A stretch of DNA of 64,000 nt from Pinus tabuliformis (GCA_031772625.1 CM062816.1:635622352-635686351), one strand, 5' to 3'; counted from the stretch's first letter, positions 32,784-45,622 are shown. Translations and numbers: made by a program. The notes: generated by a model from the sequence alone, not told the origin.

Positions 32784-33239
32784 CTAAAATTTAATCTCTA
32801 ACGGGATAGTCAAGAGCTTGCAGTCCACCACTCCAAATTTGGAAACCAACTCCCTCTTACCTTTGCAAATAAGAGGGTCTATACCTACGAGAAAGAGGTC
32901 ATCTTCACAGGTCACTAGTATGAGAGGTCTATCATTAACAACCTTCAACCAAAGGTTTGGATCGGCTTCACTCCTAGTGAATCTTAGCTTCATCAGATAG
33001 TTTTCAGTCCTCTCATACCAAGCTGGGGGTGCTCGCTTCAAGCCATATAGAGCTTTATTCAACCTACATACATGAGATTCCCAAACATGAAACTGAAACC
33101 CGTTAGGTTGTTCCACATATCTGGTGTTGCTATTACATGAGGGGAATTGCCACCTTTTAATTTTTCCTTCAGTACATCTCAGAAATGTATCTTCATGCTC
33201 TTCATTGAACTCAGGCACCCCTGTCACCATCTGTTTCAC
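32784..33239 (-). pseudogene. I1 integrase zinc finger fused to reverse transcriptase
   Basis: One open frame of 151 codons starts in the integrase zinc region (VTGVPEFNEEHEDTFLRCTE, GKIKRWQFPSCNSNTR). It continues without a gap as reverse transcriptase: YVEQPNGFQF, CRLNKALYGLKRAPPAWYER, RFTRSEADPNLWLKVVNDR, and LILVTCEDDLFLVG at the active-site block. The join after CNSNTR skips the integrase core and the first part of reverse transcriptase, roughly 500 residues in an intact element. The same join is present in I2, I3 and E1, so it is inherited and not a local accident. The active site reads CEDD instead of YVDD. Confidence 0.9.
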
Positions 33240-33259
33240 ATCAGGTAGGGCCTTACAAT

Positions 33260-34255
33260 GAATATGGGAAGACCTCTAGTGCCATTGGAGAGATGAGTCA
33301 TCCATCATGGTTCTCAATGGACTTCCTGCAACTTGATACAAATTTCCAATCCTGAGCCCAAGAGTAATAGAGTATTGAAAATTTCTTTTACAAACATGTA
33401 CCTTTCCATCAATGAATGTCTCCTTGTATCATTTTATTTCCATTTGCGAAATCGACGCCAGGTCCTTCTTGCAATTAGGTACATAAACAACTTCTTATAA
33501 ATGAATCGTGTTACCCTGATTCAATTGAAGAGTAACATTCCCTACACCATTTATGCGATAGGTGGCATCATCACCAAGGATAATCTCCAGTTTTGCCTCT
33601 TTCTATATCATATTAGACAGTGCTTCCTTCTATTCGGTGAAGTCCCTTGAGGCACCACCAACAATAAGCGAATTTTCCATAGATTTTGAAGGAGAGGTAG
33701 TCAAGAGGGATGACATAAGATAATACTCCTTTTCCTTATCAGAAACAACATTTGATTTCATACCTGGAGTTCCTTTCGTTCTTGGAGGGTTGACCATTTC
33801 CTTGATGTCTTGCATTCCTTTTTCCTTTTGCATTGTATCTATCATTCCTTTGATCATTAATGATGCCCCTAGAATGATCATCACCATGTGATGTTTCCTT
33901 TCTCTTTTGACACTCCCTTGCATAATGGCCAACTTATCACAAGCAAGGCACCTATCCTTCCTTCCACCCTTAGATCCACACTTTGTATTGAAGTGACCTC
34001 TAGGAAGACCACCAAACTATTTTCAATTGAATATTTGACAATATTATTCGCTTTGAATTAACCTTTGGTGAACTTGATATTTGGAGTAACCAGTGCATTT
34101 GATGGAGGCTTGTGGATTTTACCCTTCACGTAATCCAACACTTCTTTCTCTTTCAACTCGCTAGGAAGTGGGATGAGGAATTGATTGAGCCTTTTGGACC
34201 TTTTCCAACTGTCTTCGGTGATTTCCCTTTCACTCTTGCTTGGGTTTTGTCTTCA
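33260..34255 (-). pseudogene. I1 gag and protease remnant
   Basis: From 34255 downward the minus strand holds gag remains: LNQFLIPLPSELKEKEVLDY near 34180, VKGKIHKPPSNALVTPN, then near 34010 a jump to the zinc-knuckle area (CGSKGGRKDRCLACDKL). The protease area with NSLIVGGASRDFTE is at 33680-33630; DSGAS has become GGAS. KKL-like text after it corresponds to VSIS..EKGYKVAFIDG. Frame changes are frequent. The gag jump may correspond to the shared gag deletion described for I2 to I4. Confidence 0.75.
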
Positions 34256-34272
34256 CCTCACCTCTGAAACCA
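34256..34272 (-). other. I1 primer-binding site
   Basis: The minus strand reads TGGTTTCAGAGGTGAGG directly after the LTR end TAACA. The same sequence occurs before the LTRs at 38991 (TGGTTTTAGAGGCGAGG), 42344 and 45623. Confidence 0.85.
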
Positions 34273-36107
34273 TGTTAAATTTAGTTATGTTCTATGCTTA
34301 GAGAAATTTACTTCAATTTTTCATATTAGACCAATGAAAATATTTAGATTATAAATCACATTAGTATGATAGTAAAGTGAAGATAGAACATAACCATAAA
34401 GAGAAGAAGACAAGACAAGATAAGAGGACACAAAATGTGGCGTGAGTTAGGGAGAAACCCAATGTGGGTAAACCTTTGATCAATTCTTATTATTTTCTTC
34501 AATAGTTCAACAAAGAAATAGATAATACAAATATGTTTGAATTCAACAATTTGACTTGCCAAATGAGAGATCAGAGGTCAGAGATCTTGACCATGAAGAT
34601 GACACAATGCAATAGATGATAGACCTAGAGAATCTCAAAAAAATTACCCAGAATACTGAAGATTTCCTTCTATAAAAATATTCCTCCTTTGTTGCTTTAC
34701 TGACCATGTCAAGGTTGCTAATCTGGCACCTTTCATATGTAGCTAGGATTGATGGATTTCATGGCAGACATCATCACTTCATAGAGAACAAACGTTGTGA
34801 GCTACAGTACTCTGAACAAACCCCACGGTCGACCTATTGGTTGTGGCTTGCCTTCACACATTTTATCAAACTACATGCTGCATGAGGGGTTACTCTCATT
34901 CTTAACACAATACTTTAATTGATTCCAAATACTTGCTATGGATTGTGACCTAGCTCAGTAGTGGGCTGAGACTTAGGTGTCCTCAATCAACCCTTAAGCA
35001 ATCAAATTTAGGCTCCTCCTTACAATGAATACTTCTATCCAACAAACTAAGTTCAAGAATAGCTTGATCATGCCCAAAACAGTCCACATTGTCGCCTACA
35101 ACAATGTGAATTTAACGTTGATGAAATAATTCCTCTTATTTCCACATAAGACCATTCATCTTGCTTTGTCTTAGGCATTTGTATGATGTTGATTAGGGCC
35201 TATTCTATTGTAGCTAATAGAGATGTTTATAATCCATTTTTCATGATGGAAAATAGGAGATAGATGAGGGTTTCTAATAAGGTGACTTGATGTTGCAGAA
35301 TAGGGCCTGCATTTAGTACATTAGGGCACCTCTAAGATAGTGGTTGTGTCTCTTCCTTTAGGATTGTGTATAGGTCATCATTAGGGCTTACTAAAATAGT
35401 GGATTAAGGCACCTTATCGACCTGAGGTTAGGGATATTTTAACGATTTCTTTGACAGTGTTAAAGCCTCTCCTTGCTGAATTATAGAAGCCTCTTTTAGG
35501 ACAGTGTAGGAGCCTCAGTTCACTGTAATAACACTCCTCCATGACTGTGGCAAGGGCATGCTTCATCGACTTTGTTTTAGTCTTTTATTTGAGAGAATCT
35601 AGAGATTCCTTTGACACTGATGAAGTTACCTTTACATACCATATAGAAGCCCTCTCCTTTATACCAGAAGAGCATCCTCTTTATTGCATGTAAAACCCTC
35701 CTTGACTGCATAAAGATGTCTCCTCCTAGGACTACATAGAGCCTTCTTTTACTGTGTCTAGCACTAGTGCTAGACCTTCTCTAGGGCAACGTATTCTCCT
35801 ATAGATCTATCCTACCACCAAAACACAAACAAGTGGAGAGAGATCACAAGAGATGTGTCAAAATCACTTGAATACCTCTTCTATTTTTAACAAAACGTTG
35901 AAGACAATTGGGGGTAATTTGGTTGCTCCCGACCTTGACAAATTGTCACATAACACAAATAAATTCATATCTCGATGAATACATGTCGGAATTGGATGAG
36001 ATTTAGATCAATCCTACACCTATCGATGAGAGGAATCCAATAAAAATATCAACTACCATCAATAAGAAGATCGACATGGAGTTTGGCCTTGGTTGCGCAT
36101 TTTAACA
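34273..36107 (-). repeat. LTR1 (type A, 1,835 bp)
   Basis: Begins tgttaaatttagttatg and ends gcgcattttaaca. It serves both as the 5' LTR of I1 and the 3' LTR of I2, since a primer-binding site lies to its left and a polypurine tract (ctccctctcaaat) to its right. Among the array LTRs it is closest to LTR3, for example in accataaagagaagaagac and ttagtctttt-tttgagagaatc. Confidence 0.9.
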
Positions 36108-37490
36108 CTCCCTCTCAAATAGGGAGAACTACATCAACTAATCCATCTACCAGTCCATACTATCTCTGCCATCAGTGCCTTGCACTACTCTAATCTTCTA
36201 TCCTAAACTATGAAGAATAATAAGTTATTGAAAATGTATCATACCATTCTCTAGTGACCTGATGTCAGTCCCATATAAAGAGAGTGTATCATACCACTCT
36301 TACTTATATGAAATCAATTCCAAATAGAGATAGTGTCTCATACCCCTCTTACTGGTCCAAAATTATTTCCCAAATCAATATCATCCTAGGATAGAGAGTA
36401 TGGTAGTACACAATGAATCCACCGGTAGTACTATGGCCCCTATCCCCATTTCCCTTCTCATTGGGGAGATGAGAGGTAGATCCCATGAGTCCCAAACTGC
36501 ATTGGTAGTATGCCTCAGCAAGACAAGGATGAATCACTCATCCTGCCTACATGTCGCCATGCAGTATCTGAGGGGAAGTCTGAACCACTCACCCTGTACA
36601 CAAGAAATCACTAGGGGAAGGCTTAACCACTCAACCTATGACTATGTCCGAGCAGAAGAGGTATGAACCACTCATCCTAACTACATAGCAAACCACTAGG
36701 GGAAGGCTAAACCACTCACCCTATGGTTTCTCAATGCTCCAAGAAGTACCGCATACCCCCAGAGCTCCTAGAGCTCAATATCCATGTCATATCGGACCCC
36801 CAAGAGGGGGTCTCTCCATGAGTCCTACTCATTCTCGGAAGGTGAATAATTTGAAATTTTCGAGTGGCTTCATTTGAATATAGGCGACCTGGACATCAGT
36901 CCCAATGTGATGGAGCCTTCTTTCTCCTTATTGTACCATATCCCAGATAAAGTGGTACCTAATGTCTATATGCTTGGAGCGATCATAGAAATGGGATTCC
37001 TCAACAATCGAATCCCACTCTAGTATTATAGAATATCACGGTGGTATCGAGAACGCATCCAACCAGCCCACTGTGGAGCTTCTCCAATGAGACAGATTCA
37101 CACGAGACCATACTCGCAACTATGTATCTAGCCTCAGTGGTGCTCAAATAAACTGACTATTTCTTCATTCTCAACTAGGATATCGAAGCAAAACCCAAAG
37201 AGAACAAGCACTACAAAGTTCTTTTTCGATCCACCATAGTGCCTACCCAATCAACACTAGAGTAACAATGCAGTCTGACATTTCCGATAGTGTATCTTAG
37301 TGCAAGAGTGATTGTGACCTAAAGATATCTTAGAAGATTCTTGACAACAATCCCGTGAGGCTCAACCATATATGAGCTCAACATGATAACTAAAAAACAT
37401 ATATCCTAACAGGAGTTCACTAAGAACATCAATGCTACTATCACTTGATGAAACTCAGAGGCATTTCCCAAATCAGGTTCAGTAGCACTA
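36108..37490 (-). pseudogene. I2 leader and RNase H remnant
   Basis: The part 36108-36740 is the repeat-rich leader with agagagtgt-tcatacc and gaaccactcaccc units. From about 36840 to 37490 the RNase H domain can be followed on the minus strand by alignment with I1 (FDRSKHIDIRYHFIW-like text at about 36950-36990, DNTRVGFDC-like at 37015, YCYSSVD at about 37260). It has many stops and is less readable than I1. Confidence 0.7.
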
Positions 37491-37492
37491 CC

Positions 37493-37940
37493 TCATAAAT
37501 TCTTAAAGTTAAGCTCCATCAAGGTAGTTACGAGATTGGAGTCCAACATTCCATATTTGGAAACCAACTCCCTCTTACTGTTGCAAATGAGAGGATCTAT
37601 ACCTACCAGAAAGTGGTAATCTTCATGGGTTACTAGTATGAGAGGTCTGCCATCCGCAACCTTCAACCAAAGGTTTGGATTGGCTTCACTCCTAGTGAAT
37701 CTCAGCCTCATCAAATAGCTATCAATCCGCTCATGCCAAGCTTGGGGTGCTTGCTTCAAGACATAAACAGATTTATTCAACCTACATTCATGAGATTCCA
37801 AAACCTGGATCTCAAACAGCTGAGGTTGTTCCACATCTATGGTCTTGCTATTACATGGGGGAATGGTCCCGCTTTAAATTTTCCTATGGTGCATCTTGGA
37901 AATGTGCATTAACGCTCTTATTTGAATTCAGGGACCCATG
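37493..37940 (-). pseudogene. I2 integrase zinc finger fused to reverse transcriptase
   Basis: The frame 37834-37493 reads EQPQLFEIQVLESHECRLNK, YVLKQAPQAWHERIDSYLM, RFTRSEANPNLWLKVADGR and LILVTHEDYHFLVG at the former active site. Just upstream, near 37885-37835, GKFKAGPFPPCNSKTIDV leads straight into it, the same fusion as in I1. HEDY replaces YVDD. Confidence 0.88.
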
Positions 37941-38010
37941 TCACCATTTGTTTTAGATCGGGTAGGGCCTCAAAATGAATATGGGAAACCCTCAAGTGCC
38001 ATTGGAAAGG

Positions 38011-38514
38011 TCAGTCACTAGTCATAATTCCCAATGGACTTCCTACAACTTGATAAAAATTTCTAGTCCTGAACCTAAGAGTAAAAGCATCATGATAATT
38101 CCTTTTCCAAACACACACATTTCCATCGATGAATGCCACCTTGTAACCTTTTTCTTCCATTGCTGAAATTGACACCAGGTTCTTCTTGAAATCCTGTACA
38201 TAAATAAACTCTTGTAAATGAATCATGTTACTCTGATTCAATTGAAGAGTGACATTACCTACAACCTTTATAGTATAGGTGGCATCATCTCCAAGGATAA
38301 TCTCTAGTTTTTTCTCCTTCTCTATCATATTAGAGAGCGCTTCCTTGTTTCCCGTGAATTTCCTTGAGCTGAAACTGTCAGTAAGCCAATTTCCCAAAGA
38401 GTTAGAAGGAGCGGTAGTGGAGAGGGTTGACATAAGATAGTAATCCTTTTTCTTACTAGAAACAACATTTGATTTCATACCTAGAGTTCCTTGCTTTCTT
38501 GGAGGGTTGACCAT
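38011..38514 (-). pseudogene. I2 protease
   Basis: A long open frame of 167 codons. NWLTDSFSSRKFTGNKEALS holds the protease active-site region, with DSF in place of DSG, so catalysis is unlikely. Downstream landmarks are ILGDDATYTIKVVGNVTLQL, IYVQDFKKNLVSISAMEEKG and YKVAFIDGNVCV, the conserved stretch that precedes the integrase zinc finger. Upstream is a Lys- and Pro-rich linker (PPRKQGTLGMKSN). Confidence 0.88.
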
Positions 38515-38532
38515 TTCGTTGATGTTGTGAAT

Positions 38533-38951
38533 TTATTTTTCCTTTTCCATTTTACCTATCATTCCTTTAATCATTGAAGATGCCCCTTGAATTATCATCA
38601 TCATGTGATGTGTCCTTTCTCTTTGGACACTCCCTGACATAATGGCGTACTTATTACAAGCAAGGCACCTACCCTTCCTTCCACACTTATGTTTGGACTT
38701 TCCAATGAAGTGACTTTTACGTAGACCACCACACACTTGTCAATGGAATCTCTAATGATCTTCTTCACTTCGACTTCATCCTTGGTGAACATGATATTTT
38801 CAGCAACTGGTGCATTTGATGGAGGCTCGGGGATTTTACCCTTCACGTAATCCAACACTTCTTTCTCTTTCAATTCAACTGGGAAGTGGGATGAGGAACC
38901 CATTGAGCCTTTTTGAGATTGTGCCACTCTCTTTGGTGATTTCCCTTTCAC
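38533..38951 (-). pseudogene. I2 gag with internal deletion
   Basis: The frame 38951-38601 begins MKGKSPKRVAQSQKGSMGSS, then FPVELKEKEVLDYVKGKIPE and NIMFTKDEVEVKKIIRDSID, the start of a copia gag. After IDKCVVVYVK the sequence passes at once to the zinc-knuckle area, read in another frame as GRKGRCLACNKYA at 38680-38650. The middle of gag, normally 150 residues or more, is missing. I3 and I4 show the same jump at the same place. Confidence 0.82.
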
Positions 38952-38990
38952 TCTTGTTTTGAATCTAACTTCACCTCGCCTCTAAAACCA

Positions 38991-40690
38991 TGTTAAATTT
39001 AGTTATGTTTTATCCTTAGAGAATTTGATGTCAATTTTTCATATTAGCCCAATGAAAATATTTAGATTAGAAATCACATTAGAATGATAGTTAAATGCAA
39101 ATAGAAGATAAATATAAACAACAGAAGACAAGCCTAGATAGGAGGACACAAAATGTGGCACGAGATAGGGATAAATCCCAATGTGGGGAAATCCTTGATC
39201 AATTCTTCTTATATTCTTCCATAGTTGAATAGAGAGAAATATAGTACAAATACATTTGAATTCAACACTTTGACTTACCAAAATGAGAGATTAGACATCA
39301 AAGATCTTCGCCATGATGATGACATGATGCAGCGGATGGTAGGCCTAATGCAGCTCAACCAATTATCCATAATACAGGACCTTTCCTTCTATAAAACTCT
39401 TCCGCCTTTTCTTCTTTACTCACCATGTCAAGGTTTCTTATCTAGTACATTTCATATGAAACTAGGACTAATGCATTTAATGGAAGATCTCATCACTAGA
39501 TAGAGCACAAATATTGTGAGCTACAATACTCTAAAAAACCCCCATAGTCCACCTATTGATTGCATGTTTCCTTCACACATTTTCTCCAACTATTTGCTAC
39601 CCGAGGGGCTACTATCCTTCTTAACGCAGTACTTTAATTGCTTCCAACTACTCTCTATTTCCTGTGGCCTAGCCCAGTAGTGGGATGAGACTTAGGTTCC
39701 TCAACTATCCCTTAAGCAATCATATTTATGCTCCTACTTGCAACATATACTTCTACCTAGCATATTGAGTTCAATAATTTCTTGATCATGCCCAAAATAA
39801 TCCACGCTATCACCTACAATAATGTGACTTTAATTCTAATGAAATACTTCCTCTTGCTAGGGCATAAGACCATTCTTCTTGTTTTTCCTTAGGTATTTGT
39901 ATGTTGTTTATTTTCAACTCTTCTATTGCCACTAATAGAGATATGTATAAGGCCTTTTTCATGATGGAAAATAGGAGTTAGATGAGGGCTACCAATAAGG
40001 TCTCTTGATGATGCAGAATAGGGCATGCATTTAGGACATTAATGCACCTATAAGAAATTGGTTGTGTCTCTTCCTTTAGGACTGCGTTTATGTCATCATT
40101 AGGGCTTCCTAAAATAGTGGATTAAGTACTCCTTTAGACCTATTGTTAGGGATATTTTAAGGGTTTCTTTGATATCGTTAAAGCATCTTATTTCTATGTT
40201 ATCAAAGCTTCTTTTAGGACATCATAGGAGCCTCTCTTCTATGCGATAGGACTCCTCAATGACTGTGGCTAGGGCATGCTTCATTGACTGTGTTTTAGGC
40301 TTCTCTTTGACAAAATCTAGGGCTTACTTTGAGACAAGAGAATTTCCCTTTAGATATCGTATAGAAACTATATCCTTGCTTCTAGAAGAGCCTACTCTTG
40401 ACTGCATATAAAACCCTCATTGACTACGTAGAGGTGTCCCTTCCAAGGACTACGTAGAGCCTTCTTTTACTGCGTCTAGGGTGAGGGCTTGATCTTCTCT
40501 AGGGAAGAATATTTGCCTATAGATTTCTCCTACTACCAAAACATACAAGTGGAGAGAGATAACGAAAGATGTGCCAAAATGACTTGAAGGCCTCTTCTAT
40601 TTAAAATAAAACATTGAGGACAAGTGGGGGTAATTTGGTTGCTCGCTGACCTTGGCGAATTGTCACATAACATAAATAAATTCATATCTC
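38991..40690 (-). repeat. LTR2 (type A, end missing)
   Basis: Begins tgttaaatttagttatg. It follows type A to aaattcatatctc at 40690, where it switches directly to RNase H sequence of I3. About 140 bases of the LTR are missing at this point. The LTR is closest to LTR4, for instance in atttcccttta and gacaaaatctagggcttactttg. The join at 40690 is the boundary of the 8-kb duplication. Confidence 0.88.
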
Positions 40691-42343
40691 TCATAGTCCG
40701 TGCCTAATCAGCATCACAGTAACAATTTAGTCTCACATTTCCAACAATGTATCTTAGTCCATGAGTGATTGTGTGCCAAAGATATCTCAGAAGATTCTTG
40801 GCACCAATTAAGTGAGGCTAAACCATATATGAGTTCAACATGCTACCTGCAAAACACATATCTAGACCAAAGTTCACCAAGAACATCAATGCTACTATGA
40901 CTTGATGAAACTCAGAGTCATTTTTCAAATCATGTTCAGTAACACTAACGCATAACTTGTAAAGTTAATCTCCATTGGGGTAGTCATGAGCCTGTAGTGC
41001 ACCATTCCAATTTTAGAAACCAAATCCCTCTTACTTTTGCAAATGAGAGGACTGGTACCTGCAAGAAAGAGCTCATCTTCATAGGTTACTAGTATGAGAG
41101 GTCTATCATCCACAACCTTCAACCAAAGGTTTGGATGGGATTCACTACTAGTGAATCCTAGCTTCATCAGATAGCTGTCAATCCTCTCAAACCAAGCCCG
41201 GGGTGCTTGCTTCAAGCGATATAGAGCTTTCTTCAACCTGCATACATGAGATTCCCAAACCTAAATCTCAAACCCATTAGGTTTCTCCATATGTGTCATG
41301 TTTCTATTACATGAGGGGAAATGCCTCCTTTTAATTTTTCCTTCAGTACATCTCAGAAAGTACCTTCATGCTCTTATTTGAATTTAGGCACCCTTGTCAA
41401 CATCTGTTTCACATCGGGGTAGGTCGTTACAATGAATGTGGGAAAACCTCTAGTGCCATAAGAGAGATGAGTCACCCATCATGGTTCCCAATGGACTTCC
41501 TGCAACTTGATACAAATTTCCAATCTTGAACCCAAGAGTAATAGAATCTTGAAAATTGCTTTTCTAAACAAGTACCTTTCCATCGATGAATGCCACCTTG
41601 TAACCTTTGATTTCCATTACCGAAATGGACACCAGGTTCTTCTTGAGATTAGGTACATAAAGAACTTCTTGTAAATGAATCATGTTGGCATCACCGCCAA
41701 GGATAATCTCCAGTTTTGTCTCCCTTTATATCATATTGGAGAGTGCTTCCTTGTATCTCGTGAAGTGCCTTGAGGCACCACCAACAATAAGCCAATTTTA
41801 CAAAGAGTCCAAAGGAGAGGTAGTTGAGAGGGATGACATAAGATAATACTCCTTTTCCTTATCAGAAACAACACTTGATTTCATACCTGGAGTTCCTTTC
41901 TTTCATGGAGGGTCGACCATTTCCTTGATGGCTTTCATTACTTTTTCCTTTTGCATTGTATCTATTATTCCTTTGATCATTAATGATGCCCCAAGAATGA
42001 TCATCACCATGTGATGTTTCCTTTCTCTTTGGACACTCCCTTGCATAATGGCCAACATATTACAAGCAAGGCACGTACCCTTCCTTCCATCCTTAGATCC
42101 ACACTTTCTGTTGAAGTGACCTTTAGGTAGACAACGAAATGCTTGTCAATGGAATATTTGACAATCTTCTTTGATTCGATTTCGTCCTCGGTGAACACGA
42201 TATTTCGAGTAACCGATGCATTTGATGGAGGCTTGTGGTTTTTACCCTTCACATAATCCAACACTTCTTTCTCTTCCAACTATCATCAGTGATTTCCCTT
42301 TCACTCTTGCTTGGGCTTTGTCTTCACCTCACCTCTGAAACCA
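40691..42343 (-). pseudogene. I3, partial internal region
   Basis: Starts inside RNase H (tgcctaatcagcatcacagt, as at 32520 in I1). The reverse transcriptase frame 41236-40925 has KKALYRLKQAPRAWFERIDS, FTSSESHPNLWLKVVDDR and LILVTYEDELFLAG. The zinc-finger fusion is at 41280-41315 (FPSCNRN before EKPNGFEI). Gag at 42279-42004 reads EEKEVLDYVKGKNHKPPSNA, EDEIESKKIVKYSIDKHF and then jumps to the knuckle area. It has about 50 bases less than I1 near 41685. Confidence 0.85.
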
Positions 42344-44094
42344 TGTTAAATTTTGTTATGTTCTATTCTTAGAGAAATTTACTTCAACTTTTCATATTAG
42401 CCCAATGAAAATACTCAAATTAGCAATCGCATTAGTATGATAGTAAAGTGAAGATAGAACATAACCATAAAGAGAAGAGGACAAGACAAGGTAAGAGGAC
42501 AGAAAATGTGGCGCGAGTTAGGGAGAAACCCAATGTGGGGAACCCTTGATTAATTCTTCTTATTTTCTTCAATAGTTCAACAGAGAAAGAGATAGTACAA
42601 ATATATTTTAATTCAACACTTTGACTTGCCAAAATGATAGATCAGAGGTTAGAGATCTTGACCATGAATATTACATAATGCAACAGATTATAGGCCTAGA
42701 GAATCTCAACAAATTACTGAGAATACTAAAGATTTCCTTCTATAATAATCTTCCTCCTTTGCTGCTTTACTGACCATGTCAAGGTTGCTAATCTGGCACC
42801 TTTCATATGTAGCTAGGACTGATACATGTCATGGCAGACCTCATCACTTGATAGAGAATAAACATTGTGAGCTATAGTACTCTAAACAAACCCCAAGGTC
42901 CACCTATTGACTGCAACTTGCCTTCACACATTTTCTCAAACTACGTGTTGCATGAGGGGTTACTATCCTTCTTAACACAATACTTTAATTGATTCCAACT
43001 GCTCGCTATTGCCTGTGACCTAGCCCAACAGTGGGCTGAGACTTAGGTCTCCTCAGTCAACCCTTAAGGAATCAGATTTAGGCTCCTCCTTACAACTGAT
43101 ACTTCTTTCCAACAAACTAAGTTCAAGAATACCTTGATCATGCCCAAAAGTGTCCACATTGTCTCCTACAACAATGTGACTTTAATGTTGAAATTATTCA
43201 TTTTATTTCCACATAAGACCATTCATGATGCTTCATCTTAGGCATTTGTATGATGTTGATTATGGCCTCTTCTATTACAACTAATAGAGATGTGTATAAT
43301 CCCTTTTCCATGATGGAAAATAGGAGATAGATGAGGGCCTCCAATAAGGTCACTTGATGTTGCAGAATAGGGCTTGTGTTTAGTACATTAGGGCACCTCT
43401 AAGACATTGGTTGTTTCTCTTCCTTTAGGATTGTGTATAGGTCATCATTAAGGCTTACTAAAATAGTGGATTAAGGCCCCTTATAGACCTAAGGTTAGGG
43501 ATATTTTAAGGATTTCTTTGACAATGTTAAAGCCTCTCCTTGCTTCATTATAGAAGCCTCTTTTAGGACAACGTAGGAGCATCTGTTCATTGTAATAAGA
43601 CTCCTCAATGACTGTGGCCAGGGCATGCTTCATTGACTCTGTTTTAGTCTTTTCTTTGAGAGAATCTAGAGGTTTCTTTGACACTAATTAAGTTCCCTTT
43701 ACATACCTCCTCCTAAGACTGCATAGAACCTTCTTTTACTGTGTCTAGCACTAGGGCTAGATCTTCTCTAGGGCAACGCATTCTCCTATAGATCTATCCT
43801 ACCACCAAAACACAAACAAGTGGAGAGAGATCACAAGAGATGTGTCAAAATCAATTGAATACCTCTTCTATTTATAACGAAACGTTGAAGACAATTGGGG
43901 CTAACTTGGTTGCTCCCGACCTTGACAAATTGTCACATAACACAAATAAATTCATATCTCGATGAATACATGTCGAAATCAGATGATATTTAGATCAATC
44001 CTACACCTCTCGATGAGAGGAATCCAAGAAAAATATCAACTACCATCAATAAGAAGATCCAAATGGATTTTGGCCCTAGTTTCCCATTTTAACA
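42344..44094 (-). repeat. LTR3 (type A, 1,751 bp)
   Basis: Begins tgttaaattttgttatg and ends cccattttaaca. It is 84 bases shorter than LTR1, which I can place as one deletion near 43708 between acatacc and tcctcctaagact. Otherwise it follows LTR1 closely. It is flanked on the left by a primer-binding site and on the right by the polypurine tract. Confidence 0.9.
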
Positions 44095-45260
44095 CTCCCT
44101 CTCAACTAGGGAGAACTACATCTGGTAATCCATCTACTAGTCGATATTATCTCTTCCATCAATGCCCTGCACTGCTATGATCTTCTATCCTAAAATATGA
44201 AGAATAATAACTAATTGAAAATGTATCATACCATTCTCTACTGACCCGATGTTAGTCCCATATAGAGAGAGTGTCTCATACCACTCTTACTGATATGAAA
44301 TCAATTCCAAATAGAGAGAGTGTCTCATACCACTCTTACTAGTCCAAAATTATTTCCCACATCAATATCATCCTAGCATAGGGAGTACGGTAGTACACGA
44401 TGAATCCACCAGTAGTACTATGGCCCCTATACTGATTTCTGTGCTCATTGGGTAGATGAGAGGTAGATCCCATGAGTCCCAAATTGCATCAGTAGTATGC
44501 CTCCGTAAGACAAGGATGAACCAGTCATCCTGCCTACATGTCGCATGCAGTATCCAAGGGGAAGGTTGAAACACTCACCCTGTACACAAAAATCACTAGG
44601 GGAAGGCTTAAACACTCACCCTATGACTATGTCTGAGCAAGAGAGGTATGAACCACTCATCCTGACTACATAGCAAACCACTAGGGGAAGGCTGAACCAC
44701 TCACCCTATGGTTACTCACAGCTCCAAGAAGTACCCCATACCCCTCAGAGCTCCTAGAGCTCAATATACATGTCATATCGGACCCTCAAGAGAGGGTCTC
44801 TCCATGACTCCTAGTCGTTCTCAGAAAGTCAATAATTTGAACTTTCCAAGTGGCTTCATTTGAAAATAGGCGAACTGGACATCAGTCCCAATGTGGTGGA
44901 GCCTTCTTGCTCCTTGTTGTACCATATGCCAGATAAAGTGGTACCTAATGTCTATATGCTTGGAGCGATCATAGAACATGGGATTCCTCAACAATCAAAT
45001 CCTACTCTGGTATTATAGAAGATCATGGTGGAATCGAGAACGTGTCCCACCAGCTCACTATGGAGCTTCTCCAACGAGATAGATTCACACGAGAACATAC
45101 TCGCAACTATGTATCTGGCGTCCACGGTGCTCAAAGAAACTTTCTTTTTCTTCCTTCTCAACCAGGATATTGAAGTACAACCCAAAGAGAACCAGCACTC
45201 AAAAGTTCTTTTTTTATCCACCACAATGCCTGCCCAATCAACACCAAATTAACAATGCAG
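44095..45260 (-). pseudogene. I4 leader and RNase H remnant
   Basis: The leader 44095-44720 carries the same repeats as I2, and the surrounding bases are closest to I2 (catctgg-taatccatctac, tgaagaataataa). RNase H follows on the minus strand: KKKKVSLSTVDARYIVASMF, CESISLEKLHSELVGHVLDS and IFYNTRVGFDC. It breaks off near 45260 and passes directly into gag sequence. Confidence 0.8.
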
Positions 45261-45605
45261 CCTCACATTTATGATGGCCAACTTGTTACAAGCAATGCAC
45301 CTAGCCTTCCTTCCACCCTTAGGTCTGGAATTCTGATTGAAGTGACCTTTAGGTAGACCACCAGACACTTGTCAATGGAATCTCTAATAATCTTCTTCAC
45401 TTCGAGTTCATCCTTAGCGAACATGATATTTTCAACAACCGGTGCATTTGATGGAGGCTCAAGGATTTTACCCTTCACGTAATCCAACACTTATTTCTCT
45501 TTCAATTTAGTCGGGAAGTGGAATGAGGAACCCATTAAGCCTTTTTGAGCTTGTCCCATTGTGTTTGGTGATTTTCCTTCCACTCTTTCTTGGGCTCTAA
45601 CTTCA
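45261..45605 (-). pseudogene. I4 gag with internal deletion
   Basis: The frame 45490-45269 reads LDYVKGKILEPPSNAPVVEN, FAKDELEVKKIIRDSIDKCL and then jumps after VVYLKVTS to the knuckle area (ARCIACNKLA). A second, private deletion of about 1.35 kb at 45260 removes protease, the zinc finger and reverse transcriptase between gag and RNase H. The start of gag is damaged. Confidence 0.8.
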
Positions 45606-45622
45606 CCTCACCTGTAAAACCA

